Shown here piece after piece: positions 36,266-45,268 of a stretch of DNA of 64,000 bases. Under the pieces are notes generated by a model, which did no database searches, had not been told where the DNA came from, and was given only the letters and a program-made list of their open reading frames with translations. How positions within the stretch are numbered: position 1 is the first letter of the stretch; every line of letters starts with the position of its first letter. Source of the stretch: Streptomyces sp. NRRL F-5122 (GTDB lineage: Bacteria; Actinomycetota; Actinomycetes; Streptomycetales; Streptomycetaceae); contig NZ_LMWH01000194.1 of the NCBI RefSeq assembly GCF_001507435.1, positions 48,968-112,967 on the forward strand. Direction: 5' to 3'. Both the position numbers and the translations under genes were made by a program.

Positions 36266-37444
36266 TCAACACTGGTGGCGATCTTGCCGGGCCGCGGTCA
36301 CGGCCTGGCGTGTCAACTTCCAGCCGTCGTCGTGTCGTTCGACAAAACCAAGTGATCGGAGTTCGTACAGCCTCGCGACGGCGTCCTCCTCGGTCGTCTG
36401 TGCGCCGCCGGCGATATCGGGCACTGTCGCCGCAGTGCCGCCCGGCAGCGCGGCCAGAACCCGCAGGGCGGCCGGTTCGAGCAGGTCACGGGGCAGTACG
36501 GGGCCGCGCCGGTCCGGGGCGAGTTCGCCGATGCCGCCCACCAGCTCCACGATGTCCGCGGCGTCCGAGACGAGCACCGCCTCTCCCCGCAGCAGTTCAT
36601 GGACGCCGGCCGAGAGCCCGCTGGTGACCGGACCGGGCACCCCCATGGTGAATCTGCCGAGCCGCTGCGCCGCCCGGGCGGTGACCAGTGCGCCGCTGCG
36701 GTACGCCGCCTCGACGACCACGGTGCCCCGGGTGAGCGCCGCGATCACCCGGTTCCGGAGCAGAAACCTGCTGGGCGTCGGATGATCGCCGGGCGGCAGC
36801 TCGCCCACGACCAGCCCCTGCTGCGCGATCCTGGTGATCAGCTCGGTGTGCCCACGCGGATAGGGCCGGTCCACTCCGCAGGCCAGCACGGCCACGGTGG
36901 CCCCACCCGCCGCCAGGCTCCCCCGGTGGGCGGCCCCGTCCACGCCGTACGCCCCACCGGAGACGACCACCCAGCCGCGCTCCGCGAGTCCCGCGCCGAG
37001 GGTGGCCGCCGCATGCGCCCCGTACTCGGTACAGGCGCGGGCACCCACGAGCGCGACGGACTTGAGGGCCCACATCCGCAGATTGGGTGAACCGCGTACC
37101 CAGAGACCGACGGGCCGCGCGTCCCCCAGATCGTCGAGCTGGGCGGGCCACTCGGACGCTCCCGGGCACACGAACCGCACTCCAGCCTGCCGGGCCGAGT
37201 CCCAGTCGCGCAGCGGCTCGGCGCGGCAGGCCCGCGCCCGCATCCCGGCCCACCGCTTCCCCGTCGCTCCCGGGAGCGGCCTCCCGCCCTCGAGCAGCCG
37301 CCGGACCAGTTCCTCCGCACCCCACTCCCGCAGCCAGCGGCCCGCCACCTCGTCGCCGGGTTCGACGACCCGGGTCAGAAGGGCCCGGGCCAGTCGCTCA
37401 CCGTCCGGGAGGTGGCTCCCGTCCGCGGCGCCTTCCCCGTTCAT
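36266..37444 (-). CDS. dprA: DNA-protecting protein DprA (Smf)
   Basis: This 392-residue protein binds single-stranded DNA and loads RecA in natural transformation. The Rossmann-like core has KSVALVGARACTEYGAHAAA, VVSGGAYGVDGAAHRGSLAA, ACGVDRPYPRGHTELITRI, FLLRNRVIAALTRGTVVVEA and GSLITAR-like GALVTARAAQRLGR. A C-terminal winged domain (EDAVARLYELRSLGFVERHD) is present. Its ATG overlaps the yifB stop (ATGA), so the two are coupled. Streptomyces is not known as naturally competent, so a role in recombination or plasmid uptake is likely. Confidence 0.92.
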   Translation of the reverse strand: MNGEGAADGSHLPDGERLARALLTRVVEPGDEVAGRWLREWGAEELVRRLLEGGRPLPGATGKRWAGMRARACRAEPLRDWDSARQAGVRFVCPGASEWPAQLDDLGDARPVGLWVRGSPNLRMWALKSVALVGARACTEYGAHAAATLGAGLAERGWVVVSGGAYGVDGAAHRGSLAAGGATVAVLACGVDRPYPRGHTELITRIAQQGLVVGELPPGDHPTPSRFLLRNRVIAALTRGTVVVEAAYRSGALVTARAAQRLGRFTMGVPGPVTSGLSAGVHELLRGEAVLVSDAADIVELVGGIGELAPDRRGPVLPRDLLEPAALRVLAALPGGTAATVPDIAGGAQTTEEDAVARLYELRSLGFVERHDDGWKLTRQAVTAARQDRHQC

Positions 37445-39066
37445 GCCGGAGCCCCGATGGCCATCGGCACACCCCGGGGCACTCCGGTGCGCAGTTGCAG
37501 GGCGAGCGCCACGTCCGTCGCGTCCGGGCGGTCGTGTCCCGCGAGGTCCGCGACGGTCCAGGCCACCCGCAGCACACGGTCGAGCCCCCGGGCCGTGAGC
37601 ACTCCGCGCTCCAGACTCCGCTCCGCCTCGTGCATGGCGCCGCTCGCCGCATGCCAGCGGCTGCGCAGCTCCCGTCCCGGCACTTCGCTGTTCGTCCCCC
37701 AGGGGGTGCCCGCCAGCCGCAGCGCCGCCCTGTGTCTGGCCTCCCGGACCCGGTGGGCGACCGTCGTGGTGGACTCGCCCCGCGCGTCGCGTTCGGTGAG
37801 CTCGGCACGGGTGACCGGGTCGACCTCGACGCGCAGGTCCACCCGGTCCAGCAATGGGCCGGAGAGCCGGGCCTGATAGCGGCGGACGGCCGAGGGCGGG
37901 CACTCGCACAGGGTGTCGCGCTGGGAGAAGCGGCCACACGGGCAGGGATTGGCTGCGAGCACCATGAGGAATCTCGCCGGGAAGCGCACGACCCCCGCGC
38001 TGCGGGCGATCACGACGTGCCCGGACTCCAGGGGCTGACGCAGCGCATCCAGGGCCTGGCCGGTGAATTCGGGCGCTTCGTCCAGAAAGAGCACCCCGCG
38101 GTGGGAGAGCGACACCGCTCCGGGGCGGGCCGTGCCGGGGCCTCCGCCCACCAGTGCCTGCATGGTGGCCGAGTGGTGCGGGGCGCAGTAGGGGGCCGTG
38201 TCGATCAGGGGTTTGCCGGCGGGAAGCAGGCCGGCCACCGAGTGCACGGCGGTGACCTCCAGGGACTCCTGCCGGCTGAGTCCCGGCAGCAGGGCGGGCA
38301 ACCGCTCGGCGAGCATCGTCTTCCCGGCGCCCGGTGGTCCTTGCAGGAACAGGTGGTGCCCGCCGGCCGCGGCCACCTCCAGCGCCGTGCGGGCCGAGGT
38401 CTGGCCTACGACGTCGGAGAGATCGAGGCCCTGGTCCTGCTGCGCGGCGCCGAGGCTGTGCATCCCCGTGGCGGACCCGCTGCCCGGCATCCGCAGCCCC
38501 GCGAGGAGCGGATCGGGGCGGCCGCGTTCGTCCGGCTCCTCCTCGGGCACGGGCTCGTCGGCGAGTACGGCGATCAGCTGGCGCAGACTGCGGACGCCCA
38601 GCACGGACACGCCGGGAACGAGCGAGGCCTCGGCGGCGGCACACTCCGGCACGACCACCTGTTCGTACCCTGCGTCCACCGCGGCCAGGACCGCCGGGAG
38701 AATGCCCCGCACGGGCCGGACCCGCCCGTCCAGGCCCAGTTCGCCGATCATCACGATGTCGGCGAGCACCCGGGGATCGATCCGTTCGGCCGCTCCGAGC
38801 ACCGCGCAGGCCACGGCGAGGTCGAACCCGCTGCCCGCCTTCGGCACGGACGCGGGGCTGAGACCGACGGTGAGCTTCTTCTGCGGCCAGTCGGCACCCG
38901 AGTTCACCACGGCCGCCCGCACGCGGTCCCGGCTCTCGGTCAGGCTCTTGTCCGGCAGGCCCACCAGGGTGAACGCCGCCACGCCCGGTTCGAGGTCGGC
39001 CTGGACCTCGACCACGACGCCCTCGACACCGACCAGTGCCACGGAGCAGGTGCGCGCGAACCCCAT
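37441..39066 (-). CDS. YifB/ComM-family magnesium chelatase-like AAA+ ATPase
   Basis: This 541-residue ATPase starts with a ChlI-like domain (LVGLPDKSLTESRDRVRAAV, then NSGADWPQKKLTVGLSPA). The AAA+ domain follows: Walker A FLQGPPGAGKTMLAERLP, Walker B GVLFLDEAPEF, and a zinc-ribbon-like ANPCPCGRFSQRDTLCECPP. The C-terminal Mg_chelatase domain is complete. ComM is a branch-migration helicase needed for integration of transforming DNA in other bacteria. It is coupled with dprA downstream and yraN upstream (TGATG overlap), the conserved DNA-processing operon. Confidence 0.92.
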   Translation of the reverse strand: MGFARTCSVALVGVEGVVVEVQADLEPGVAAFTLVGLPDKSLTESRDRVRAAVVNSGADWPQKKLTVGLSPASVPKAGSGFDLAVACAVLGAAERIDPRVLADIVMIGELGLDGRVRPVRGILPAVLAAVDAGYEQVVVPECAAAEASLVPGVSVLGVRSLRQLIAVLADEPVPEEEPDERGRPDPLLAGLRMPGSGSATGMHSLGAAQQDQGLDLSDVVGQTSARTALEVAAAGGHHLFLQGPPGAGKTMLAERLPALLPGLSRQESLEVTAVHSVAGLLPAGKPLIDTAPYCAPHHSATMQALVGGGPGTARPGAVSLSHRGVLFLDEAPEFTGQALDALRQPLESGHVVIARSAGVVRFPARFLMVLAANPCPCGRFSQRDTLCECPPSAVRRYQARLSGPLLDRVDLRVEVDPVTRAELTERDARGESTTTVAHRVREARHRAALRLAGTPWGTNSEVPGRELRSRWHAASGAMHEAERSLERGVLTARGLDRVLRVAWTVADLAGHDRPDATDVALALQLRTGVPRGVPMAIGAPA

Positions 39067-39428
39067 CACGCCACCCCCCGGGCGTGTTCCACCACGGGGG
39101 CGCCGCGCCCTGGCAGGACGACGCCGACCAGGTCGATGCGCACCCCTCCCGGGGGCGCCCCTCCATGTGCCTGGACCCAGCGCTCGGCGAGACCGCGCAG
39201 CCGATGGGCCTTGGCGGGCGTGACGGCGGCCATCGGGTGCTCGAAGCGGCCGCCCCGGCGTGTCTTGACCTCGCACACGACCAGGGCGTCGCCGTCCCTG
39301 GCCACGATGTCGATCTCGCCGCTTCGGCCGCAGCGCCAGTTGCGCTCCAGGACCGTCATCCCCGCGGCCGTCAGCCGCCGGGCCGCCACATCCTCGCCGA
39401 ACCTGCCGAGTGCCTCTCGTGCGTTCAT
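39066..39428 (-). CDS. YraN/UPF0102-family PD-(D/E)XK nuclease-like protein
   Basis: This 120-residue protein has a restriction-endonuclease-like fold. [40 protein letters not shown] and [12 protein letters not shown] show the E-I-D...E-V-K catalytic pattern. ATG 39428 (MNAREALG) is the family-typical start; a longer open frame to 39458 exists without support. It is the first gene of the yraN-yifB-dprA cluster and presumably takes part in DNA processing. Confidence 0.9.
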   Translation of the reverse strand: MNAREALGRFGEDVAARRLTAAGMTVLERNWRCGRSGEIDIVARDGDALVVCEVKTRRGGRFEHPMAAVTPAKAHRLRGLAERWVQAHGGAPPGGVRIDLVGVVLPGRGAPVVEHARGVA

Positions 39429-39484
39429 GTCGGCACCACCTCCGGTGCCAACCGTCACGCATCCGCCTCCGCAGAGTGGATCTT

Positions 39485-39511
39485 GGTGGACAACTCGGAG
39501 GCTGTGGACAA
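39485..39511. promoter_or_regulatory. Second pair of DnaA-box-like sites
   Basis: GGTGGACAA (39485-39493) and TGTGGACAA (39503-39511) lie 18 bp apart start to start, the latter being a perfect DnaA box on the minus strand. They sit upstream of yraN, just after the DUF2469 gene. Confidence 0.5.
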
Positions 39512-39543
39512 CTTCGTCACCCTCCCGGGGACGGCGTCGGCCG

Positions 39544-39852
39544 TCAGCCGCTCGGGAGCTCCAGGTCGCTCTTGTTCAGCTCCTCGATATTCACGTCCTT
39601 GAACGTGAGCACGCGCACCTGCTTCACGAAGCGAGCAGGCCGGTACATGTCCCAGACCCAGGCATCCGCCATGGACACCTCGAAGAACACCTCGCCCTGC
39701 ACCGAGTGCACCTGCATCTCGTAGTCGTTGGTGAGGTAGAAGCGCCGTTCGGTCTCGATCACATATTTGAACAGACCGACGACATCGCGGTACTCCCGGT
39801 AGAGCTTCAGCTCCATCTCGGTCTCGTACTTCTCGAGGTCCTCGGCGCTCAT
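39544..39852 (-). CDS. DUF2469-family protein
   Basis: This 102-residue acidic protein is highly conserved in actinobacteria: [20 protein letters not shown], then [20 protein letters not shown], and [20 protein letters not shown]. No enzyme motif, membrane segment or signal is present, and no function is known to me. It lies between the NUDIX gene and the DNA-processing operon, a stable arrangement. Confidence 0.92.
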   Translation of the reverse strand: MSAEDLEKYETEMELKLYREYRDVVGLFKYVIETERRFYLTNDYEMQVHSVQGEVFFEVSMADAWVWDMYRPARFVKQVRVLTFKDVNIEELNKSDLELPSG

Positions 39853-39908
39853 GGCATGTTCCCCTTCAGCCGTGCGATCCCACCATTGTGCGCCAGTCCC
39901 GTGCGCCT

Positions 39909-40466
39909 CTAGACGATTTCTGTGTCCAGGATTGCGGGACCGGCCGGGGGACCTTCGTCGAGCAGCATGCGGAGCAGCTCGGCGAGTCTCTTCGGATACA
40001 CCGTCTCATGCGCCTCGGCCAGTTCTCCGCACGACCACCACCGTGCACCGGCGACACTGCGTTTTTCCAGCTCCGTCAGGCCCAGCGCGGCCGTGGCCCG
40101 GCCCGTCCCGGTCGTGCGGGCGAGGTAGTACCACTCGTCCTGATCCCAGCGGCGACCGGCGAACGGGAACGAGCACCTTCGCTTCCACAGCACCGATCCG
40201 AGCTCGACATCGATGATGCCGGTCTCCTCCGCCAGCTCGCGCAGAGCGGCCTGCTCACGCGTCTCGTCGCCCTCCACGCCGCCGCCGGGGGTGAACCACC
40301 AGTCGTCCGAGGGATCGTCCGGCTCGTGCCCATGGAGCAGCAGAATGCGGTCCTGCGGGTCGAGCAGCACCACTCTGGCCACCTTGCGCAGCCCACCCGT
40401 GTACCCGTCGTGCGCGCCCGGCTCGGCCGCCCGAGGGTCGAAGAACGGTGTCGGCTCAGCGGACAC
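39909..40466 (-). CDS. NUDIX hydrolase
   Basis: This 185-residue hydrolase has a Nudix box reading GGGVEGDETREQAALRELAE, then ETGI, which matches GX5EX7REUXEEXGU. The fold starts with KVARVVLLDPQDRILLLHGH. Such enzymes cleave nucleoside diphosphates linked to another moiety; the substrate cannot be predicted. The GTG start at 40466 overlaps the end of the signal peptidase gene sipZ by 11 bases, so it is the tail of that operon. Confidence 0.92.
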   Translation of the reverse strand: MSAEPTPFFDPRAAEPGAHDGYTGGLRKVARVVLLDPQDRILLLHGHEPDDPSDDWWFTPGGGVEGDETREQAALRELAEETGIIDVELGSVLWKRRCSFPFAGRRWDQDEWYYLARTTGTGRATAALGLTELEKRSVAGARWWSCGELAEAHETVYPKRLAELLRMLLDEGPPAGPAILDTEIV

Positions 40467-41199
40467 CGGCCAGCTCCGTCCGCGGGGCGGTGCGCCTGCG
40501 GCCCGCGCGGTCGGCGATCGCTCCGAGCGCCGCGCCCGCCATGACCAGCACCGCGCCGGCCACGATCACGCCGAAGATCGGCCGCAGGGGTCCGGGCGAG
40601 GAGATCGGGCCGAGCGTCTCGAAGCCCGTCGGGCGCTCCAGCATGCCGTTCATCGGCCACACCACCGAGTCCACGCGGGCGTCCACCGCACTGCGGGGCA
40701 CCGTGCCGCTGAAGGCCTCCGTGAGGTGTGCCGTGGAGTCCAGGGAACCGCTGCGCTCGTCACCGAGGAGGAACAGCCGCCCCTTGGGGACGGTGATGGT
40801 CGGGATCGTCTTCAGCTCGGCAGGCTGGCCCTTGCCGAGGTAGGACTCCTGGATCCGCTTGCCGTTCACGGTCAGTCTGCCCTCGGTGCAGCAGGCGATG
40901 GTGTCGCCGCCGACCGCCACGACCCGCTTGACGATGGGCATGTTGCCCCAGCTCTTCTGCTTGAAGACGACGACGTCGCCCCGCGTGATGTCGGCGCTGT
41001 CGACACGCTGGGCCAGGACCCGGTCACCGGCCTTGATCGTGGGAGTCATGGAGTCGGTCGGCACGGTGTAGGGGCGGTAGACGAACGCTCCCCACACGAA
41101 CCCGCCGAGGAAGAGCACACAGCCGAGGGCCACGGCCAGTCCCGACAGGGTCCTGCCGAGGCGCCCGCGGCCCTCTTCCGTACGACCAGTCCTGCTCAT
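40456..41199 (-). CDS. sipZ: Type I signal peptidase, fourth paralogue (SipZ-like)
   Basis: This 247-residue membrane serine protease cleaves signal peptides from exported proteins. The catalytic serine is in YTVPTDSMTPTIKAGDRVL and the lysine general base in MPIVKRVVAVGGDTI. The GDERSGSLDST block near the end is the conserved box E. There is one N-terminal helix (SGLAVALGCVLFLGGFVWGA) and a C-terminal helix (FGVIVAGAVLVMAGAALGAI). ATG 41199 has GGAG upstream. Gene order matches the sipWXYZ cluster described in S. lividans; the name is by position. Confidence 0.92.
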   Translation of the reverse strand: MSRTGRTEEGRGRLGRTLSGLAVALGCVLFLGGFVWGAFVYRPYTVPTDSMTPTIKAGDRVLAQRVDSADITRGDVVVFKQKSWGNMPIVKRVVAVGGDTIACCTEGRLTVNGKRIQESYLGKGQPAELKTIPTITVPKGRLFLLGDERSGSLDSTAHLTEAFSGTVPRSAVDARVDSVVWPMNGMLERPTGFETLGPISSPGPLRPIFGVIVAGAVLVMAGAALGAIADRAGRRRTAPRTELAGVR

Positions 41200-41278
41200 C
41201 CCAGTGCTCCCCAGGTCGGAGACTCGCTTCCGTGGCCCGCGAACGGCCCACGGAAGATCGGCGATCTGGGACGGCACA

Positions 41279-42220
41279 CTACCGGTCGGTACCTCCGCCG
41301 GTAACCCTCGGGTTTCCGGCGGTAAGGCTTGCGGCGACACGCCTCCTGCGCCACAGCACCAGCGGGACCGCGCCCGTCAGGCCGAGCGCTGCCGGAGCCG
41401 TCACGCTCAGACCCTGGTCAAAGGTGTCCGGGACCGGCAGCGTGTTCCAGCGGGTGGGCGGCCAGGCGATCACGATGGCGCGGCCCACGACGTTCCCGAC
41501 GGGCACGAAGCCCTGGTACCGGTCCTGTTGGTGGTAGCGGGAGTCCAGCGAGTTCTGCCGGTGGTCACCCATGACCCAGATTTTGCCCGCCGGAACCGTG
41601 ACCTTGAACTGACCGCCCTGGTCGTCGACGCTGCACGGGGTGTTCCCGGGGTAGACGTAGGGCTCGTTCAATGCCTTGCCGTTGACCATCAGCGGGCCGG
41701 TGCCCCGGCACTCGATGGTGTCGCCCGCGACGCCCACCACCCGCTTGATGAGGTCCTTCTCCTCCGCGGACGGCATGAGGCCGATCCAGCTGAGGGCCGT
41801 CTGAAGCGCGTTGGGCGTGACGGTGGGCTCGCCCGCCAGCCAGTTGTCCGGATCGTGGAAGACGACGACCTCGCCGCGCGACGGCTCGGAGCCGAACCAC
41901 GGGGTCAGCTTGTCCACCAGCACACGGTCGCCCTGCTGGAGGGTGTTCTGCATCGAGTCCGAGGGGATCGAGAACGCCTGCACCAGGAATGTCTTGATCA
42001 GCAACGCGAGGACCAGCGCGATACCGATGAGGAGCGGAAGTTCCTTCCAGAAGGAACGCTGCTTCTGCGGCTGGGGGTTCTGACCGTCGCCCTGTGCGCC
42101 GCCGCCGGGGGAGCTACCCCCCGAGCCGCCGTCGTGGTCCACGGCCGGGGCAGCCGTCTCGTCGGGTCGCTCTTCGGGACCTTCGTGTCCGGATCGTGCG
42201 CCGACCGCCAAATCCCCCAC
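41279..42220 (-). CDS. sipY: Type I signal peptidase, third paralogue (SipY-like)
   Basis: This ~313-residue signal peptidase has an ~55-residue hydrophilic N-terminus rich in Gly/Ser/Gln, one helix (ELPLLIGIALVLALLIKTFL) and a C-terminal helix before RRRR. The active-site serine is in FSIPSDSMQNTLQQGDRVLV and the lysine in DLIKRVVGVAGDTI; GDHRQNSLDSR is box E. GTG 42220 has AGGAG seven bases upstream, while GTG 42226 is too close to it. It starts inside the 3' end of sipX (107-base overlap), an unusually deep overlap. Confidence 0.92.
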   Translation of the reverse strand: MGDLAVGARSGHEGPEERPDETAAPAVDHDGGSGGSSPGGGAQGDGQNPQPQKQRSFWKELPLLIGIALVLALLIKTFLVQAFSIPSDSMQNTLQQGDRVLVDKLTPWFGSEPSRGEVVVFHDPDNWLAGEPTVTPNALQTALSWIGLMPSAEEKDLIKRVVGVAGDTIECRGTGPLMVNGKALNEPYVYPGNTPCSVDDQGGQFKVTVPAGKIWVMGDHRQNSLDSRYHQQDRYQGFVPVGNVVGRAIVIAWPPTRWNTLPVPDTFDQGLSVTAPAALGLTGAVPLVLWRRRRVAASLTAGNPRVTGGGTDR

Positions 42221-43196
42221 GTCCACTCCTCACTCCGTATCGCCGCCGGCGCCCCAGTCGACGCAGGCCCACCACTCCCATAACGAGCGGGAGTTCCGCA
42301 GGGCTCGGGAGCGGGATCAATCCATATCGATCCGCAGAGGCCACCCTATGCGACGGACCGAGTGCGGTGGCCGATCCGCCCGGCACCGACGCGTAAGTGT
42401 CAGGGTCCTTCAGACGTGTCCAGTGCCCGATGGGCCAGGCGATGACCACGGCGCGGCCGACGACGGATTTCTCGGAGACGGTACCGCTGAACGCCTCGGT
42501 GCGGTGGTAACGCGAGTCCGCCGAGTTGGCGCGGTGGTCGCCCATGACCCACAGACGGCCGGGAGGAACGGTCACCGAGAACGCGAAGTCCGAAGGTTTG
42601 TTCTCCGGGTGAATGTATGGCTCATTCAGTGGAGTGCCGTTGACGGTGACACGTCCTTGGGTGTCGCAGCACTTGACGGTGTCTCCACCGACGGCGACCA
42701 CCCGCTTGATGAGGTCCTTGTCGTTGTCGGAGGGCAGCAGGCCGATCCAGGTGAGCCCTTCCTTGGCCTGCTTGATGCCGACGGGATCGTTCGTCTTGGT
42801 CGTCTTCTCCCCGGCCAGCCAGTCGCCCGGGTCCCTGAAGACGACGACGTCTCCGCGTTGCGGCTTGGAGCCGAACCACGGGGTCAGCTTGTCGACCAGG
42901 ACTCGGTCGCCGACCTGGATCGTGTTCTCCATGGAGCCCGACGGGATCACGAAGGCCTGCACGAGGAACGTCTTGAGGACGAGTGCTATGAGCACGGCGA
43001 CGCCGGCCAGGAGAGGTATCTCCTTGACGGCGGAGCGCCTCCGCTTGCGCTTGACCTTGCGCTGGAGCCTGCGCCGCTCGGCGCGACTGCGCCCGGTGGG
43101 GCCGGCAGACCCTCCGGCGCGCCGCGCGCCGGTGGGCAGGAGGTTCTGGGTGACGGTGTCGATCGGCACCCCACGCGGCTTGCCCCGGTTACCCAT
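42114..43196 (-). CDS. sipX: Type I signal peptidase, second paralogue (SipX-like) with long Arg-rich tail
   Basis: This 360-residue signal peptidase has a very basic N-terminus (RAERRRLQRKVKRKRRRSAV), then a helix (EIPLLAGVAVLIALVLKTFL). The serine is in FVIPSGSMENTIQVGDRVLV, the lysine in DLIKRVVAVGGDTV, and GDHRANSADSR is box E. After the C-terminal hydrophobic segment and RRRR, a further ~45 Arg/Gly-rich residues follow, encoded in DNA that also codes the start of sipY in another frame. The tail could be a lost stop codon rather than a selected extension. Start ATG 43196 overlaps the sipW stop by eight bases. Confidence 0.9.
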   Translation of the reverse strand: MGNRGKPRGVPIDTVTQNLLPTGARRAGGSAGPTGRSRAERRRLQRKVKRKRRRSAVKEIPLLAGVAVLIALVLKTFLVQAFVIPSGSMENTIQVGDRVLVDKLTPWFGSKPQRGDVVVFRDPGDWLAGEKTTKTNDPVGIKQAKEGLTWIGLLPSDNDKDLIKRVVAVGGDTVKCCDTQGRVTVNGTPLNEPYIHPENKPSDFAFSVTVPPGRLWVMGDHRANSADSRYHRTEAFSGTVSEKSVVGRAVVIAWPIGHWTRLKDPDTYASVPGGSATALGPSHRVASADRYGLIPLPSPAELPLVMGVVGLRRLGRRRRYGVRSGRGGFGGRRTIRTRRSRRATRRDGCPGRGPRRRLGG

Positions 43197-43905
43197 GGTC
43201 ACCGTCCGCGACGGGTACACGCGCGTAGGCGCCGGGACGTGTGATGTGCCTCTGGTCCGCGGAGGGCCAGAGCACCCAGTCGGCCCTGCCGATCACCGCA
43301 CCGAGCGGGATCATCCCGCCGCCCGGCGAACCCAGGTGGTCGCGGGAGTCGCTGGAGTCGCTGCGGTGGTCGCCGAGCACGAACAGCGTGCCGTCGGGCA
43401 CGACGACGTCGAAGGCGACGTCGGACGGGCTGTTGCCGGGGTACAGAAACGACGACTCGTCGACCGACCGGCCGTTCACCTCGAGTCTCCCCTCCCTGTC
43501 GCAGCAGACCACACGGTCTCCCCCCACACCTACTACCCGCTTGACGTAGTCGGCGTTCCCGAAGTACCCGGAGCCGTCGAACACGACGACGTCTCCCCGC
43601 TGCGGCTTCGATCCGAAACGGTACGCCAACTTATTTACGAGCACGCGGTCCCCAACCCTCAATCCACGCTCCATGGAACCGCTGGGGATTTCGAAGGGCT
43701 GCATCACGAACGTGCTGAGGGCGAGGAGAAACAGCAGGCAGATCAACACGGTCAGGATGATCCGTCCGCCGGGCACCCGGTCGACCACGCCGGACACCAA
43801 CACGAAGCGCGACCGCCCCGCAGGAGCCGGTGTGTCCGAGATCTCCTCGGACTCCACGGGATCGCGGGAGCGGTCGCGCTCCATGTGCTGTGCTTCGGTG
43901 TCCAT
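43189..43905 (-). CDS. sipW: Type I signal peptidase, first paralogue (SipW-like)
   Basis: This 238-residue signal peptidase leads the four-gene cluster. One N-terminal helix (IILTVLICLLFLLALSTFVM) precedes the catalytic serine in FEIPSGSMERGLRVGDRVLV; the lysine is in DYVKRVVGVGGDRVV, and GDHRSDSSDSRDH is box E. There is no C-terminal helix. A few rare codons (GTA AAT AAG TTG) occur near 43630. It starts 45 bases after rplS and probably shares that transcript. Confidence 0.92.
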   Translation of the reverse strand: MDTEAQHMERDRSRDPVESEEISDTPAPAGRSRFVLVSGVVDRVPGGRIILTVLICLLFLLALSTFVMQPFEIPSGSMERGLRVGDRVLVNKLAYRFGSKPQRGDVVVFDGSGYFGNADYVKRVVGVGGDRVVCCDREGRLEVNGRSVDESSFLYPGNSPSDVAFDVVVPDGTLFVLGDHRSDSSDSRDHLGSPGGGMIPLGAVIGRADWVLWPSADQRHITRPGAYARVPVADGDHG

Positions 43906-43950
43906 CGGGGCCAGATGCTATCCGGCCCCCCTGTGGACCCCCGGAGGCGC

Positions 43951-44301
43951 TCAGTTCTCGCGCTTCTCCTTGATCTTCGCCGCCTTGCCCCGCAGGTCGC
44001 GCAGGTAGTACAGCTTGGCGCGGCGCACGTCACCCTTGGTGACCAGCTCGATCTTCTCCACGATCGGGGTGTGCACCGGGAAGGTGCGCTCGACGCCGAC
44101 GGAGAAGGAGACCTTGCGGACCGTGAAGGTCTCGCGCACGCCGGCGCCCTGGCGACGGATCACCACGCCCTTGAACTGCTGCACACGGGAGCGGTTGCCC
44201 TCGATGACGCGGACGTGGACATTGACGGTGTCACCCGGGCGGAAGGCCGGGATGTCGCTGCGCAGCGACGCGACGTCGACGGAGTCGAGCAGGTGAGACA
44301 T
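43951..44301 (-). CDS. rplS: 50S ribosomal protein L19
   Basis: This 116-residue large-subunit protein lies at the subunit interface. [60 protein letters not shown] and the basic end are standard. ATG 44301 gives the usual L19 length. It follows trmD as in most bacteria and precedes the signal peptidase cluster. Confidence 0.97.
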   Translation of the reverse strand: MSHLLDSVDVASLRSDIPAFRPGDTVNVHVRVIEGNRSRVQQFKGVVIRRQGAGVRETFTVRKVSFSVGVERTFPVHTPIVEKIELVTKGDVRRAKLYYLRDLRGKAAKIKEKREN

Positions 44302-44434
44302 TTCGTCTGCTTTCTTCACCGATGCCACAGGTCATCGGCGGGAGATCGTTTTCGATAAGAAGCGCCGACCGCGTCGGGGCGGGCGTCGTGTCCCCCTGTG
44401 GCAGGGGCGCGCGCCGGAAGCGGACAACAGCCGC

Positions 44435-45268
44435 CTATTCTTCCATGCCCTCCGGCCTGCGCCAAAATCGGCCGTGCGCCGCGCCGTCGGGGTCCGGTGC
44501 CCAGCCGAGGACGGAGAGCATCTCGCGGTCCTTCTTGTCGAAGGCCGCGGGGTCGCAGCGCTCGATCAGGTCGGGCCGGTTGGCCGTCGTGCGCTTCAGC
44601 GCCTCGTCCCGGCGCCAGCGGGCGATCCTGCCGTGGTGGCCGCTGAGCAGGACCTCGGGGATGTCCCGGCCGCGCCAGAGCGGCGGCTTGGTGTAGACGG
44701 GCCCCTCCAGGAGGTTCGCCATCGCGCCGGGCGCGAAGGAGTCGTCCCGGTGCGATTCGGCATTGCCCAGGACCCCGGGCAGCAAGCGGGCCACCGCTTC
44801 GGTGATGACGAGGACGGCCGCCTCGCCGCCGGCGAGGACGTAGTCGCCGATGGACACCTCGTACACCGGTATCCGGGTCGCGTACTCGTCGACGACGCGG
44901 CGGTCGATCCCCTCGTAGCGGGCAGGCGTGAAGATCAGCCAGGGGCGCTCGGAGAGTTCGACGGCGAGTTCCTGGGTGAAAGGACGGCCGCTGGGCGTGG
45001 GCACGAGCAGGGCGGGCGCCGCGGCGCCGGTCTCGTAGCCGTCGGCCAGGATCTCGTCCAGCGCCGCACCCCAGGGATCGGTCTTCATGACCATGCCGGG
45101 GCCGCCGCCGTAGGGGGTGTCGTCGACCGTGTTGTGGCGGTCGTACGTCCAGGAGCGCAGATCGTGCACATGGACGTTCAGCTGTCCACGCGCGCGTGCC
45201 TTGCCGACGAGGGAGACGTTCAGCGGTTCCAGGTACTCGGGGAAGATCGTGACGACGTCGAGCCTCAT
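44435..45268 (-). CDS. trmD: tRNA (guanine-N1)-methyltransferase TrmD
   Basis: This 277-residue SPOUT methyltransferase makes m1G37 in tRNAs to prevent frameshifting. [40 protein letters not shown], the knot residues YEGIDRRVVDEY and SIGDYVLAGGEAAVLVITEA are all present. ATG 45268 overlaps the rimM stop by one base (TGATG). The C-terminal ~35 residues extend a little beyond the enterobacterial protein. Confidence 0.96.
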   Translation of the reverse strand: MRLDVVTIFPEYLEPLNVSLVGKARARGQLNVHVHDLRSWTYDRHNTVDDTPYGGGPGMVMKTDPWGAALDEILADGYETGAAAPALLVPTPSGRPFTQELAVELSERPWLIFTPARYEGIDRRVVDEYATRIPVYEVSIGDYVLAGGEAAVLVITEAVARLLPGVLGNAESHRDDSFAPGAMANLLEGPVYTKPPLWRGRDIPEVLLSGHHGRIARWRRDEALKRTTANRPDLIERCDPAAFDKKDREMLSVLGWAPDPDGAAHGRFWRRPEGMEE

